A stretch of DNA of 64,000 nucleotides. Source: Chaetoderma sp. LZ-2023a (Eukaryota; Mollusca; Caudofoveata; Chaetodermatida; Chaetodermatidae). The notes under the pieces were generated by a model. It saw only the letters and a program-made list of their open reading frames with translations. It was not told the DNA's origin and made no database searches. The position numbers and the translations under genes are program-made. Below are positions 1 through 11,100 of this stretch, piece by piece. Where the stretch lies: positions 188,440,742 to 188,504,741 of the forward strand of contig CM067369.1 of assembly GCA_034401795.1 (NCBI GenBank). The letters are read 5' to 3'. Each line of letters starts with the position of its first letter. Position 1 is the first letter of the stretch.

Positions 1-739
1 GTATTCAAATTGTATGCAATGCATTATGTGAAGTTGGCTGGCGACAGAATTAATTAAGACAACATAAAATAGCATAGTGTTGTCAGGGATCTTTTCAGTT
101 TAACATAGTGTCCAAGATACGCCCCCCCCCCCACCCCAGATCTTAAGGCGTTCATTAATTATGAACGAATCAGACTAGACGTGTGATTTTGGTATATATC
201 CTTAGATTCTTGGAGTCTAGAACCCAAGTAAGCTTGCTTAGATTGCCATTGGAGAAATGGATAATGGAGAAATGTGCACCAATCCTAGGCAGGTGACGTT
301 GCTGTCTAGCTGGTGGTTAGGAGGCTGTGGTATCCAATTAGAATAACTGTGCAACTTTAAGAAGCTCAAAGTTGGCAGCAAAATACCCACTTAATCGACA
401 GAAGTAAATTACTATTAATATGACGAGGCATACGTCGATGGAATATTAATACAAACATGTTTTGGATAAAATAGTTTATTGTGCTGAATGTCACACGTGT
501 GTTTACACATAGGCTACTCTGGTGAGTGATCAACGTATACCCAATGTACAAAGCACATGCAGCAGCAACACCATTTGGGATAAACTACTTTAGTTTGATC
601 ACAATATGAAATAAATAAAATAATCCGCAATTATACAAGCAAGGTCCACATTCTATCAAGGATAATGTTATATTAGTCCAATAAACCTTTCCACTATATG
701 TATGATTACTGTATTCTGCGGCTGTAGTAGTAGTAGAAC

Positions 740-1837
740 AGCCCACATCTGCAATCAGGCCTTCTTCGCTTTTTTCCCACCGTGTCCTGTCATCAGCCGA
801 AATCCTTAGATTCCTCCGGTCCATTCTTGATTTGAGTGTACCGAGTACTGCTTTCTTGAGGTCACCTCGTAGCACGATTGCCAGATTTATGCAATGACAT
901 CCTCGCCTGGCTTTGTGTTTGGCGACTCTGAGTAGGGCTAAACCAAGGCTGTCTGTGCTGGTGTGTCTTCTGGCATCCTTGGCGCATGGTCAAACATGGA
1001 CCATCGTTGCTAGGCGACTGTTACAGACAGCGACGACGTATTACACATCTTGTATAGTGCATCGTTGGAAATTATGCGGTCTGGCCATCGGTGTTCAGTG
1101 ATGGTGCGTAGGTGTCTGCGGTGGCAGGCATCGAGTTTGTCTAGAGCTGGCTTTGGAGCTGCCCATCTGTTACAGTTATACAGCATCACGGATATGCAGG
1201 TTCCAATGTATAAACGTAGTCTTTCTATCAAGGGCATCTTTGATCTACGAATCCATAGCTTCCAGAAGGACTGGAAAGTTTTGTTCCCCATGATGCAGCG
1301 TGCAGAAATGTCAGCAGTACTGCAAAGCAGTGAGCCCACGATTTTACCTTTCCTCCATGGTTCGCCGCCACGTGGTGGATCATCATTTTCTTTAGTTTCA
1401 TGCTTTGTAGATAGGTATATGTGGGTGAACTCTGTTTTGGATTCTCAATTTTTAGTTTGTTTGGAGCTATTGGGAAGAGCTCGTCTATGAAGTCCAGATC
1501 GTCTGTGTATTCCATCTCTAGCGGTATACCCAATATTGACAAGGTGGTTTGTTTTTGTGGAACTTTCCTGCACGGATTGCAATGCAGCAGCAAGTTAACA
1601 GGTGAAAAGAATCGGAGATAGACGATCTCCCTGTGGGGAGCCAATTGATGTCTCAAACTCTACAGACTTCACTGACTTGACTCGTACTCTCAGCTTGGTG
1701 TCGACAATTGCAAGCAGTAGTCTCATTAGTCGTAGCTCATCTCCATTGCAATTGGCCTGGCGTAGTACATCTAGGATCCTTGAGTGTTTAATTGTGTCGA
1801 AGGTTCGTGATATGTCACTGCTCATTTTGTGGGCTCT
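740..1837 (-). pseudogene. Non-LTR retrotransposon reverse transcriptase, 5'-truncated fragment
   Basis: Minus-strand frames carry, in order, an RT segment ending in the GSPQGDRLSP motif (about 1843-1595), the YTDDLDFI catalytic box (around 1500), and a post-RT 'thumb' region with LYNCNRWA and RRHLRTITEHRWP (1339-1010). A basic tail follows (RMDRRNLRISADDRTRWE, near 800). Endonuclease and N-terminal RT are missing. The fragment begins exactly at a MITE boundary. The frame is broken near 1620, 1380 and 1015, and by a one-base loss near 943 relative to the other copy. The organisation fits LINE-type endonuclease-reverse transcriptases common in invertebrates; the clade cannot be named from this fragment. 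Confidence 0.8.
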
Positions 1838-2217
1838 ATCCATCCATCATATGGCGTCGTAATTAACTACGCGACGTTTAGGATGATATCATAATCAATG
1901 ACGGCATGAATAACGTAGATAAGTACGCAAAATTGAAGACAGACTATGCGCTGTTGTACGAATTATATGTCCTTACTATTTAATACAGATTCTGTTGGCT
2001 ATTCTGAAATCAATTTGACTGGACGCTGTTGCCATAGGCAGCAATCGCACCCAGGAAAATTAGTTTCAAAATATTTAACAGCTTATCTGTATAGTTTTCT
2101 GGAAATTGATAGTCAGCGAGTTCAGAGATCGATCGATCCCAACACGAGCGAGGTGTGGGCGAGGCTTAGCTAGCGGTGGGTGGGGCTTAGCAAAGACTGG
2201 AAAGGTCAATTGCTAGG
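1838..2217. mobile_element. Hairpin-core MITE (CRE-bearing family), copy 1
   Basis: Non-coding element of about 380 bp. It starts with a degenerate 'tatccatccatcatatggcgtc', passes an internal inverted repeat (about 1995-2085, ctgttggctattctgaaatc / aaaatatttaacag), and ends in 'ctggaaaggtcaatt'. Other copies show the end pair as an inverted repeat of aatggacctttccag. This copy is diverged. It abuts the truncated RT fragment. Confidence 0.75.
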
Positions 2218-3260
2218 GGAGACAATCATGCACGTCGGTCCAACTATTGTTTTTCGATGGCTTCTATATCTTTTCACGTTATATTGTCTAAATCCACCCT
2301 GACACCCTCGAGCAAGTTAATATATTCAAGATGGCCGCCATTCATAAACAAAGGTCGCCTGTTCTGTTATCGCTTGACGTATTAACACAAACACCCGATT
2401 AACTTATAAATATTGATATCTAATACTGGCATGGGGAAGATGAAGTCGATCTGATTTCAGATACAAGAGCTATCTCCCTTGGAACTTTACTAATGTATGG
2501 TTGCCAATGGGGAAAGATAGCATCAGTGGCACGTTTCGTCAAGTTTGGAGATGTTGACTTCTAATTTGATATCAATTCTCCTAAAACCTTAGCACTTAAG
2601 CTACGACCTGTGTCCAGACTGCAGAGGTGGTAGATTTGATCTAGTTTCCAGAGAAAATATGGCACAGATCAATTCTCCCATTGGAGACAATAATAAAATA
2701 CTTAGTCCGCGCATGTTATGATACGTTGTGGGTATTTTCACACGATTTGATGAACGTGTTCACATGTGCATCTAATATCTACATTGTGAAATGAAATTGA
2801 TCTAAAGTGAGTTGAGAATGTTATGGCCCTTGCATATTTTCTAAATTTTAGTGGCCGATGGGGAAAGTTATTACTTCAGTGGCGTCAGTGACTAAAACTC
2901 GGTAGGTAGATCGCTTGGGGATAGGCTACCAATGTTATATTTAAAAATAGGTCTTGTTTCTGGACAACATAGTTCAAATATCAATTCTCCTAATAGAATA
3001 AACAGTAAAATATTCAGCCAGCATGTTCTGTCATGTGCTGCTTGTTGTCCATAATGTATTACTTACGAATCATAATGCAAACTTGATTAGCTTGACCTTG
3101 TTTTCTGGAGAACACATTTCAAACTTAATTTCTGTCTTGAATTCTATGTTATTGATATATAGAGAATATAGGGTCTAGTGTAAATTTCGGCAGCTGAGCG
3201 TCAAGGTCATTTGACCTCTTGTTCTTGTGTCTTATTAAATACGATTTCTGTTTGTGTTTC
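2218..3260. other. Non-coding stretch with a diverged direct repeat
   Basis: No gene seen. Two related blocks lie near 2500-2720 and 2850-3030. They share 'ccaatggggaaag...cagtggc' and 'atcaattctcctaa', followed by an A-rich stretch and 'gcatgttatgat/gcatgttctgtcatg'. They look like an old direct repeat. The same stretch is present at 8271-9310. Confidence 0.5.
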
Positions 3261-3267
3261 CAGGTGA

Positions 3268-3805
3268 TTGTGGAAGAATATGGCAAGCTGCATTTTCAAG
3301 TGTGGAAAGACGGACAAAGCGGTCTCACCTCTCGTTCAGACGGAATCTGAACAATTATTGTTGCCAACAAGCAACCCAAAAACAGTTTGTGCTCGGAGTT
3401 AGAGGTATACCTGTGGAAGAACCTGGAATCTTGATGTTAATTGTCACAGATCTTGTGGTTCATTATACAAATCAGCTCAAGATATTTCTAAATATTAGAA
3501 GATGCGAGGATTAAGTGGATGTTTGAAAACATGTCAGCCAGTTGGCTGAAGGTATTCGTATCAGCGTTCTAGTTGCCTCGTCGGATTTACAAGCGGTTAA
3601 CATACAATATCGTAAAGCGTGCTATAAGGCGTTATTCCGTGAACGCAGCGCCAGAACAGCTCATTTACTTGCTGCTGTGCAATCAGTACGAAATGAGGAT
3701 CCGCTTCTCGCCAAACTTATCGAGTCAATGTATAGAAACAATTCCGGCGTTTTCCATATCGTTGAACTTCAAATTTACCTGAAAGGAGCACACGCAGGCA
3801 CATGA
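3268..3805 (+). pseudogene. Possible N-terminal zinc-binding module of the large uncharacterised family
   Basis: A good 3' splice acceptor (tgtttgtgtttccag, ending near 3264) precedes an ATG at about 3280, which opens with MASCIFKCGKTDKAVSPLVQ and runs about 40 codons to a stop. A second open segment at 3542-3805 contains VNIQYRKACYKALFRER. A C-x-x-x-C opening followed by a Y-R/H-x-x-CY motif resembles the N-terminal part of the protein broken up at 59758-60300 (CIKCQ, then KWHRSCYSE). Homology is inferred from these short motifs only. Frames are interrupted, so I call it a fragment. The other copy is at 9317-9854. Confidence 0.3.
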
Positions 3806-3857
3806 AACAGCAGTTGATTCGCATGATAAGCAGATCATTGCCAAAGATGCAATGGTC

Positions 3858-4124
3858 CTATGCCCGCCCATCTCTAGCTAAGCTCCACCCACACCTCGTT
3901 CATGTTGAGATTTATCGATATCTGAACTCCCTGACTATCAATTTCCAGAAAACTATACAGGTAAGCTGCTGAATATTTTGAAACTAATTTGAATTTGTGC
4001 TGTTACACCCAGTCAAATTAGTTTCAAAATGTTCAACAGTTTATTAAATAGTAAGGAGATACAATTCGTACAACATGTCAGACTATTAAGCGTTAAAGAC
4101 GGATTATATCGAGTCATTCATGAC
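3858..4124. mobile_element. Hairpin-core MITE, copy cut by the gap
   Basis: Begins 'aatggtcctatgcccgcccat' and carries the family body: 'ctagctaagctccaccc', 'tatcaatttccagaaaactatacag', and the inverted repeat gctgaatattttgaaac / gtttcaaaatgttcaac (about 3966-4043). It stops at 'tcattcatgac', where the N run begins. Its uninterrupted twin is at 9899-10265. Confidence 0.8.
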
Positions 4125-4624
4125 NNNNNNNNNNNNNNNNNNNNNNNNNNNNNNNNNNNNNNNNNNNNNNNNNNNNNNNNNNNNNNNNNNNNNNNNNNNN
4201 NNNNNNNNNNNNNNNNNNNNNNNNNNNNNNNNNNNNNNNNNNNNNNNNNNNNNNNNNNNNNNNNNNNNNNNNNNNNNNNNNNNNNNNNNNNNNNNNNNNN
4301 NNNNNNNNNNNNNNNNNNNNNNNNNNNNNNNNNNNNNNNNNNNNNNNNNNNNNNNNNNNNNNNNNNNNNNNNNNNNNNNNNNNNNNNNNNNNNNNNNNNN
4401 NNNNNNNNNNNNNNNNNNNNNNNNNNNNNNNNNNNNNNNNNNNNNNNNNNNNNNNNNNNNNNNNNNNNNNNNNNNNNNNNNNNNNNNNNNNNNNNNNNNN
4501 NNNNNNNNNNNNNNNNNNNNNNNNNNNNNNNNNNNNNNNNNNNNNNNNNNNNNNNNNNNNNNNNNNNNNNNNNNNNNNNNNNNNNNNNNNNNNNNNNNNN
4601 NNNNNNNNNNNNNNNNNNNNNNNN
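4125..4624. other. Assembly gap, 500 N
   Basis: There are exactly 500 N, so this is a scaffold gap of nominal rather than measured size. It lies inside a MITE: the left flank stops near the 'gacgtca' motif and the right flank starts in the middle of another MITE copy. A repeat probably blocked the assembly here. Confidence 0.98.
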
Positions 4625-4885
4625 AGAAAACTATACAAGTAAGCTGTTGAATATTTTTAAACTATGGCAGCAACAACACCCACCCCCCCCCCCCCCACCC
4701 CACCCAGAATTAGTTTCAAAATAGTCGACAGAATGTGTATTACATAGCAAAGACATACAATTCGTACAACGTGTCGGACTATTAATCGTTTAAGACGGAC
4801 AAAATCGAGTCATTCATTCACGTTATTCTCTTCACGTCACGTAGTTGATTATGACGTCATATGATGGATGGATGAAGTGGAAATT
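4625..4885. mobile_element. Hairpin-core MITE, 5'-cut by the gap
   Basis: Starts in the middle of the family consensus ('agaaaactatacaagtaagctg'). It has a degraded inner hairpin with a C-rich insertion and continues to 'gattatgacgtcatatgatggatgg' and a degenerate terminal 'agtggaaatttccatta'. A perfect TGACGTCA is at 4852-4859. Confidence 0.75.
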
Positions 4886-6054
4886 TCCATTATGGTATTG
4901 TTCTTCTTCTGCGCTCGTCTGGTCAAACGTTCTTAATCCACATTTCCCCGTTCTTAGCCTGGAGACAGATCTTCGACCTTTTCGTGGCAGTTTGTACATC
5001 CTGTCCGCTGCAAAATGGGCGCCCATATAGTCTACTTTCCGTTCGCTCTTGTATTTGTGTGTTTGGTGAAGGTCCTGAGTCGCTTTCATGTAAGCTCTGC
5101 AAATTTCACATACAATCATTCATCATGGAAAAGACACAGAATTATAACATATAATGGCAACCTTACCTACCTTTATCACCTTGCTTAACAATGAACTCAA
5201 ACCGATAAGGTTACATACAGCTTAGCAGCTATTATACAGAAATTGATTTTCAAAATTCTTTTCCAAATTGTGTTTCATGTGTGTACCAATTTATTAGGCA
5301 TTCTCGATATTTGACAGCCATTTAATTCACAAAATTTTGGAACAATTGGCTAAATACCACTGAGAGATATGAAATGCAATTGAATGTTTAATGCGGCTGC
5401 CTGGGAAGCCATTCTGGTACGGCATCTACAGATATCAGCTAGCAACCTGACAGATGTGTCCCCAATACCGACCCTTGACTAAACACACATTCATTATATT
5501 GTCAAATGACTCAGAACCACGTCTTATCACATGCTACTTAGGTAAATATTGTGTTTTCTACAGTCCATAGGGCACAAGGTACAGTCGGGTCAATGTGTAG
5601 GTTGAACTCCACAACCACCACAACCCCACCCCACTCCCATTGCTGCAAAAGGTATTGTAACGGTTTATGATAGTGCTTAGTGGAGTAAAGAACATAATAA
5701 AGTCTAATATAGTCTGACCATCGGAATGTAATAATTTTCCAGATGGCGTCCAATATGGCTGCCAAAACTTGTAAATGGCCATAGGTAGTTTATTAATACT
5801 AGACAGGTGATTTTGATGTCAACCTCCATGTGTTGGCGCCTAGCGACACATTAAGACAAGATAGGATGGAATGTAGTTAGTAGAGAAATTCAACATGGCA
5901 TCCAAGATGGTCGCAAAATCTCTAAAACGGTAATAAATCATTACCTATTCATACTAGATTGGTGACTTTGGGGGCTACATCTAGTTTCTGTGTTCAATCA
6001 CCCCATTCGGTCTTCAGCCAACATTCACAATTCATTGTTTTAATGATTCAAACT
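4886..6054. other. Unique spacer between duplication copies
   Basis: Not present elsewhere in the window. A minus-strand open frame of 95 codons (5119-4832) starts near a possible splice acceptor (gaaatttgcag, about 5100) and contains SRLRTGKCGLRTFDQTSAEE, but runs into the MITE. I do not recognise it. The rest includes 'aatatggctgcca' and 'atccaagatggtcgcaaa' phrases typical of degenerate repeats. Confidence 0.4.
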
Positions 6055-6789
6055 GTATTCAAATTGTATGCAATGCATTATGTGAAGTTGGCTGGCGACA
6101 GAATTAATTAAGACAACATAAAATAGCATAGTGTTGTCAGGGATCTTTTCAGTTTAACATAGTGTCCAAGATACGCCCCCCCCCCACCCCAGATCTTAAG
6201 GCGTTCATTAATTATGAACGAATCAGACTAGACGTGTGATTTTGGTATATATCCTTAGATTCTTGGAGTCTAGAACCCAAGTAAGCTTGCTTAGATTGCC
6301 ATTGGAGAAATGGATAATGGAGAAATGTGCACCAATCCTAGGCAGGTGACGTTGCTGTCTAGCTGGTGGTTAGGAGGCTGTGGTATCCAATTAGAATAAC
6401 TGTGCAACTTTAAGAAGCTCAAAGTTGGCAGCAAAATACCCACTTAATCGACAGAAGTAAATTACTATTAATATGACGAGGCATACGTCGATGGAATATT
6501 AATACAAACATGTTTTGGATAAATAGTTTATTGTGCTGAATGTCACACGTGTGTTTACACATAGGCTACTCTGGTGAGTGATCAACGTATACCCAATGTA
6601 CAAAGCACATGCAGCAGCAACACCATTTGGGATAAACTACTTTAGTTTGATCACAATATGAAATAAATAAAATAATCCGCAATTATACAAGCAAGGTCCA
6701 CATTCTATCAAGGATAATGTTATATTAGTCCAATAAACCTTTCCACTATATGTATGATTACTGTATTCTGCGGCTGTAGTAGTAGTAGA

Positions 6790-7890
6790 ACAGCCCACAT
6801 CTGCAATCAGGCCTTCTTCGCTTTTTTCCCACCGTGTCCTGTCATCAGCCGAAATCCTTAGATTCCTCCGGTCCATTCTTGATTTGAGTGTACCGAGTAC
6901 TGCTTTCTTGAGGTCACCTCGTAGCACGATTGCCAGATTTATGCAATGACATCCTCGCCTGGCTTTGTGTTTGGCGACTCTGAGTAGGGCTAAATCCAAG
7001 GCTGTCTGTGCTGGTGTGTCTTCTGGCATCCTTGGCGCATGGTCAAACATGGACCATCGTTGCTAGGCGACTGTTACAGACAGCGACGACGTATTACACA
7101 TCTTGTATAGTGCATCGTTGGAAATTATGCGGTCTGGCCATCGGTGTTCAGTGATGGTGCGTAGGTGTCTGCGGTGGCAGGCATCGAGTTTGTCTAGAGC
7201 TGGCTTTGGAGCTGCCCATCTGTTACAGTTATACAGCATCACGGATATGCAGGTTCCAATGTATAAACGTAGTCTTTCTATCAAGGGCATCTTTGATCTA
7301 CGAATCCATAGCTTCCAGAAGGACTGGAAAGTTCTGTTCCCCATGATGCAGCGTGCAGAAATGTCAGCAGTACTGCAAAGCAGTGAGCCCACGATTTTAC
7401 CTTTCCTCCATGGTTCGCCGCCACGTGGTGGATCATCATTTTCTTTAGTTTCATGCTTTGTAGATAGGTATATGTGGGTGAACTCTGTTTTGGATTCTCA
7501 ATTTTTAGTTTGTTTGGAGCTATTGGGAAGAGCTCGTCTATGAAGTCCAGATCGTCTGTGTATTCCATCTCTAGCGGTATACCCAATATTGACAAGGTGG
7601 TTTGTTTTTGTGGAACTTTCCTGCACGGATTGCAATGCAGCAGCAAGTTAACAGGTGAAAAGAATCGGAGATAGACGATCTCCCTGTGGGGAGCCAATTG
7701 ATGTCTCAAACTCTACAGACTTCACTGACTTGACTCGTACTCTCAGCTTGGTGTCGACAATTGCAAGCAGTAGTCTCATTAGTCGTAGCTCATCTCCATT
7801 GCAATTGGCCTGGCGTAGTACATCTAGGATCCTTGAGTGTTTAATTGTGTCGAAGGTTCGTGATATGTCACTGCTCATTTTGTGGGCTCT
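6790..7890 (-). pseudogene. Non-LTR retrotransposon reverse transcriptase fragment (duplicate)
   Basis: Second copy of the fragment at 740-1837, with the same order: GSPQGDRLSP, then YTDDLDFI, then a thumb region with LYNCNRWA. The C-terminal portion is open for 137 codons (7050-6637) because this copy keeps one base that the upstream copy lacks. The frame is still broken between the RT and the thumb, and the 5' portion is absent, so no active element is encoded. One residue differs in the thumb (GNRTF versus GNKTF). Confidence 0.8.
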
Positions 7891-8270
7891 ATCCATCCAT
7901 CATATGGCGTCGTAATTAACTACGCGACGTTTAGGATGATATCATAATCAATGACGGCATGAATAACGTAGATAAGTACGCAAAATTGAAGACAGACTAT
8001 GCGCTGTTGTACGAATTATATGTCCTTACTATTTAATACAGATTCTGTTGGCTATTCTGAAATCAATTTGACTGGACGCTGTTGCCATAGGCAGCAATCG
8101 CACCCAGGAAAATTAGTTTCAAAATATTTAACAGCTTATCTGTATAGTTTTCTGGAAATTGATAGTCAGCGAGTTCAGAGATCGATCGATCCCAACACGA
8201 GCGAGGTGTGGGCGAGGCTTAGCTAGCGGTGGGTGGGGCTTAGCAAAGACTGGAAAGGTCAATTGCTAGG
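7891..8270. mobile_element. Hairpin-core MITE, duplicate of the 1838 copy
   Basis: Carried along in the 6.05-kb duplication, with the same boundaries relative to the RT fragment and the same 'ctggaaaggtcaatt' end. Confidence 0.75.
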
Positions 8271-9310
8271 GGAGACAATCATGCACGTCGGTCCAACTAT
8301 TGTTTTTCGATGGCTTCTATATCTTTTCACGTTATATTGTCTAAATCCACCCTGACACCCTCGAGCAAGTTAATATATTCAAGATGGCCGCCATTCATAA
8401 ACAAAGGTCGCCTGTTCTGTTATCGCTTGACGTATTAACACAAACACCCGATTAACTTATAAATATTGATATCTAATACTGGCATGGGGAAGATGAAGTC
8501 GATCTGATTTCAGATACAAGAGCTATCTCCCTTGGAACTTTACTAATGTATGGTTGCCAATGGGGAAAGATAGCATCAGTGGCACGTTTCGTCAAGTTTG
8601 GAGATGTTGACTTCTAATTTGATATCAATTCTCCTAAAACCTTAGCACTTAAGCTACGACCTGTGTCCAGACTGCAGAGGTGGTAGATTTGATCTAGTTT
8701 CCAGAGAAAATATGGCACAGATCAATTCTCCCATTGGAGACAATAATAAAATACTTAGTCCGCGCATGTTATGATACGTTGTGGGTATTTTCACACGATT
8801 TGATGAACGTGTTCACATGTGCATCTAATATCTACATTGTGAAATGAAATTGATCTAAAGTGAGTTGAGAATGTTATGGCCCTTGCATATTTTCTAAATT
8901 TTAGTGGCCGATGGGGAAAGTTATTACTTCAGTGGCGTCAGTGACTAAAACTCGGTAGGTAGATCGCTTGGGGATAGGCTACCAATGTTATATTTAAAAA
9001 TAGGTCTTGTTTCTGGACAACATAGTTCAAATATCAATTCTCCTAATAGAATAAACAGTAAAATATTCAGCCAGCATGTTCTGTCATGTGCTGCTTGTTG
9101 TCCATAATGTATTACTTACGAATCATAATGCAAACTTGATTAGCTTGACCTTTCTGGAGAACACATTTCAAACTTAATTTCTGTCTTGAATTCTATGTTA
9201 TTGATATATAGAGAATATAGGGTCTAGTGTAAATTTCGGCAGCTGAGCGTCAAGGTCATTTGACCTCTTGTTCTTGTGTCTTATTAAATACGATTTCTGT
9301 TTGTGTTTCC
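8271..9310. other. Non-coding stretch, duplicate of 2218-3260
   Basis: No gene seen. It differs from the upstream copy by a 4-base difference near 9150 ('gaccttt' versus 'gaccttgtttt'). Confidence 0.5.
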
Positions 9311-9316
9311 AGGTGA

Positions 9317-9854
9317 TTGTGGAAGAATATGGCAAGCTGCATTTTCAAGTGTGGAAAGACGGACAAAGCGGTCTCACCTCTCGTTCAGACGGAATCTGAA
9401 CAATTATTGTTGCCAACAAGCAACCCAAAAACAGTTTGTGCTCGGAGTTAGAGGTATACCTGTGGAAGAACCTGGAATCTTGATGTTAATTGTCACAGAT
9501 CTTGTGGTTCATTATACAAATCAGCTCAAGATATTTCTAAATATTAGAAGATGCGAGGATTAAGTGGATGTTTGAAAACATGTCAGCCAGTTGGCTGAAG
9601 GTATTCGTATCAGCGCTCTAGTTGCCTCGTCGGATTTACAAGCGGTTAACATACAATATCGTAAAGCGTGCTATAAGGCGTTATTCCGTGAACGCAGCGC
9701 CAGAACAGCTCATTTACTTGCTGCTGTGCAATCAGTACGAAATGAGGATCCGCTTCTCGCCAAAGTTATCGAGTCAATGTATAGAAACAATTCCGGCGTT
9801 TTCCATATCGTTGAACTTCAAATTTACCTGAAAGGAGCACACGCAGGCACATGA
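9317..9854 (+). pseudogene. Possible N-terminal zinc-binding module (duplicate)
   Basis: Copy of 3268-3805. It has the same splice-acceptor-like 'tgtttccag' and the same MASCIFKCGKTDK and QYRKACYKALFRER segments in separate frames, with one changed residue in each later segment. It is equally interrupted. Confidence 0.3.
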
Positions 9855-9898
9855 AACAGCAGTTGATTCGCATGATAAGCAGATCATTGCCAAAGCGG

Positions 9899-10265
9899 CA
9901 ATGGTCCTATGCCCGCCCATCTCTAGCTAAGCTCCACCCACACCTCGTTCATGTTGAGATTTATCGATATCTGAACTCCCTGACTATCAATTTCCAGAAA
10001 ACTATACAGGTAAGCTGCTGAATATTTTGAAACTAATTTGAATTTGTGCTGTTACACCCAGTCAAATTAGTTTCAAAATGTTCAACAGTTTATTAAATAG
10101 TAAGGAGATACAATTCGTACAACATGTCAGACTATTAAGCGTTAAAGACGGATTATATCGAGTCATTCATGACGTCATGACTATGACGTCATCCTACACG
10201 TCACGTGGTTGATTATGACGTTATATGACGTCATACGATAGATGGATAAACTTGGAAAGGTCCAG
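9899..10265. mobile_element. Hairpin-core MITE, most informative copy
   Basis: Complete from 'aatggtcctatgcccgcccat' to 'ttggaaaggtccagt', with the inner inverted repeat at about 10015-10090. The right part carries three TGACGTCA octamers (10170-10177, 10184-10191 and 10226-10233) around 'tacacgtcacgtggttgattatgacg'. No coding capacity. Confidence 0.85.
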
Positions 10266-10730
10266 TACAATGGCAAAAAGTCTGCATGTTCAGAACTTAT
10301 TGCTACGGCGGATAAAATAATAACCCTCGACATGTTTTCTGAACATATATGAGTGTTTCACATCTAAATCAAACATTTCCTTGAAATAAAAATGTGTAGG
10401 ATTTAAAATAATTGAAATGCCCAGCGCGCAGGTGCATCAACCAAGAGCATCAATCCAATCAGTGTCAAGCCATTCAACAGGGATTCCGCAAGCTTGTTCT
10501 GAAATTAAGATACTGGAATTTCATTGTCGGGAGAGTTAAAGCTAAAATGCTAATTAAATTATATCGTGACACTTAATTGTGTTAGTTTCAAGCTTGCATT
10601 TATTTACTTTACATTCAGGCCTAAAAGTGGGGTGTATGGCATGAATTGATAACGTATTTAATAGCGTGTATATTGTGCTCTATATCTCAACCCATTCTGA
10701 TACCCACGAATTGTTAAGTGATGCTCTGGA
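10266..10730. other. Non-coding spacer
   Basis: AT-rich. I see no gene, strong repeat or inverted repeat here. Confidence 0.4.
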
Positions 10731-10732
10731 AA

Positions 10733-11100
10733 TAGACCTTCCACTTTTAGCTATTCTCCGCCCATCTCAATCTAAGCTCCACCCACACGACGTCCATGTT
10801 GGGATCGATCGATATCTGAACTCCCTGACTATCAATTTCCAGAAAACTGTACATGTAAGCTGTTGAATATTTTGAAACTAATTTTACTGGGTGGTGTTGC
10901 TGCCTATGGCAGCAACAGCGCCCAGTCAAACTAGTTTCAAAATATTCAACAGCATGTTTATTAAATAGTAGAGACATGCAATTCGTAACGCGTCCTACTA
11001 AATGGCGTAATGATTGTGGCGTGATCCTACACGCCGCTTAGATGAGTATGGACGTAATATGACGTCAGATGATAGATGGATACTCCGGAAAGGTCCATTA
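10733..11100. mobile_element. Hairpin-core MITE
   Basis: Runs from 'atagaccttccacttttagct' to 'actccggaaaggtccatta'. The inner palindrome at 10860-10950 is well preserved (gctgttgaatattttgaaact...agtttcaaaatattcaacagc, with the centre 'gttgctgcctatggcagcaac'). One TGACGTCA lies at 11060-11067. Confidence 0.85.

Larger units (their letters stand above)
1..4124. repeat. Upstream copy of ~6.05-kb tandem duplication
   Basis: This stretch is repeated at 6055-10173 with an offset of 6054 falling to 6049. Reading the two copies side by side I found only about nine differences. They include a C-run of 11 versus 10 (near 122), an A-run change (near 469), one base missing near 943, a 4-bp difference near 3103, and single substitutions near 1280, 3566, 3715 and 3846. 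The copy stops at an N run. It is either a very recent tandem duplication or two haplotypes placed end to end by the assembler. The copy probably continues left of the window. Confidence 0.95.
6055..10173. repeat. Downstream copy of ~6.05-kb tandem duplication
   Basis: Near-identical to 1-4124. It continues into unique sequence at its right end, whereas the upstream copy is cut by the gap. It retains an extra base near 6995 that keeps the reverse-transcriptase tail open (137 codons), so it is the better reference of the two copies. Confidence 0.95.

Noticed and set aside
1050..1490. 146-codon plus-strand ORF (and its copy at 7103-7543)
   Set aside because: It is the antisense shadow of the reverse-transcriptase fragment, which has recognisable motifs on the minus strand.
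4029..4724. Long ORFs spanning the N run on both strands
   Set aside because: They are made only of unknown bases and the flanking MITE sequence.
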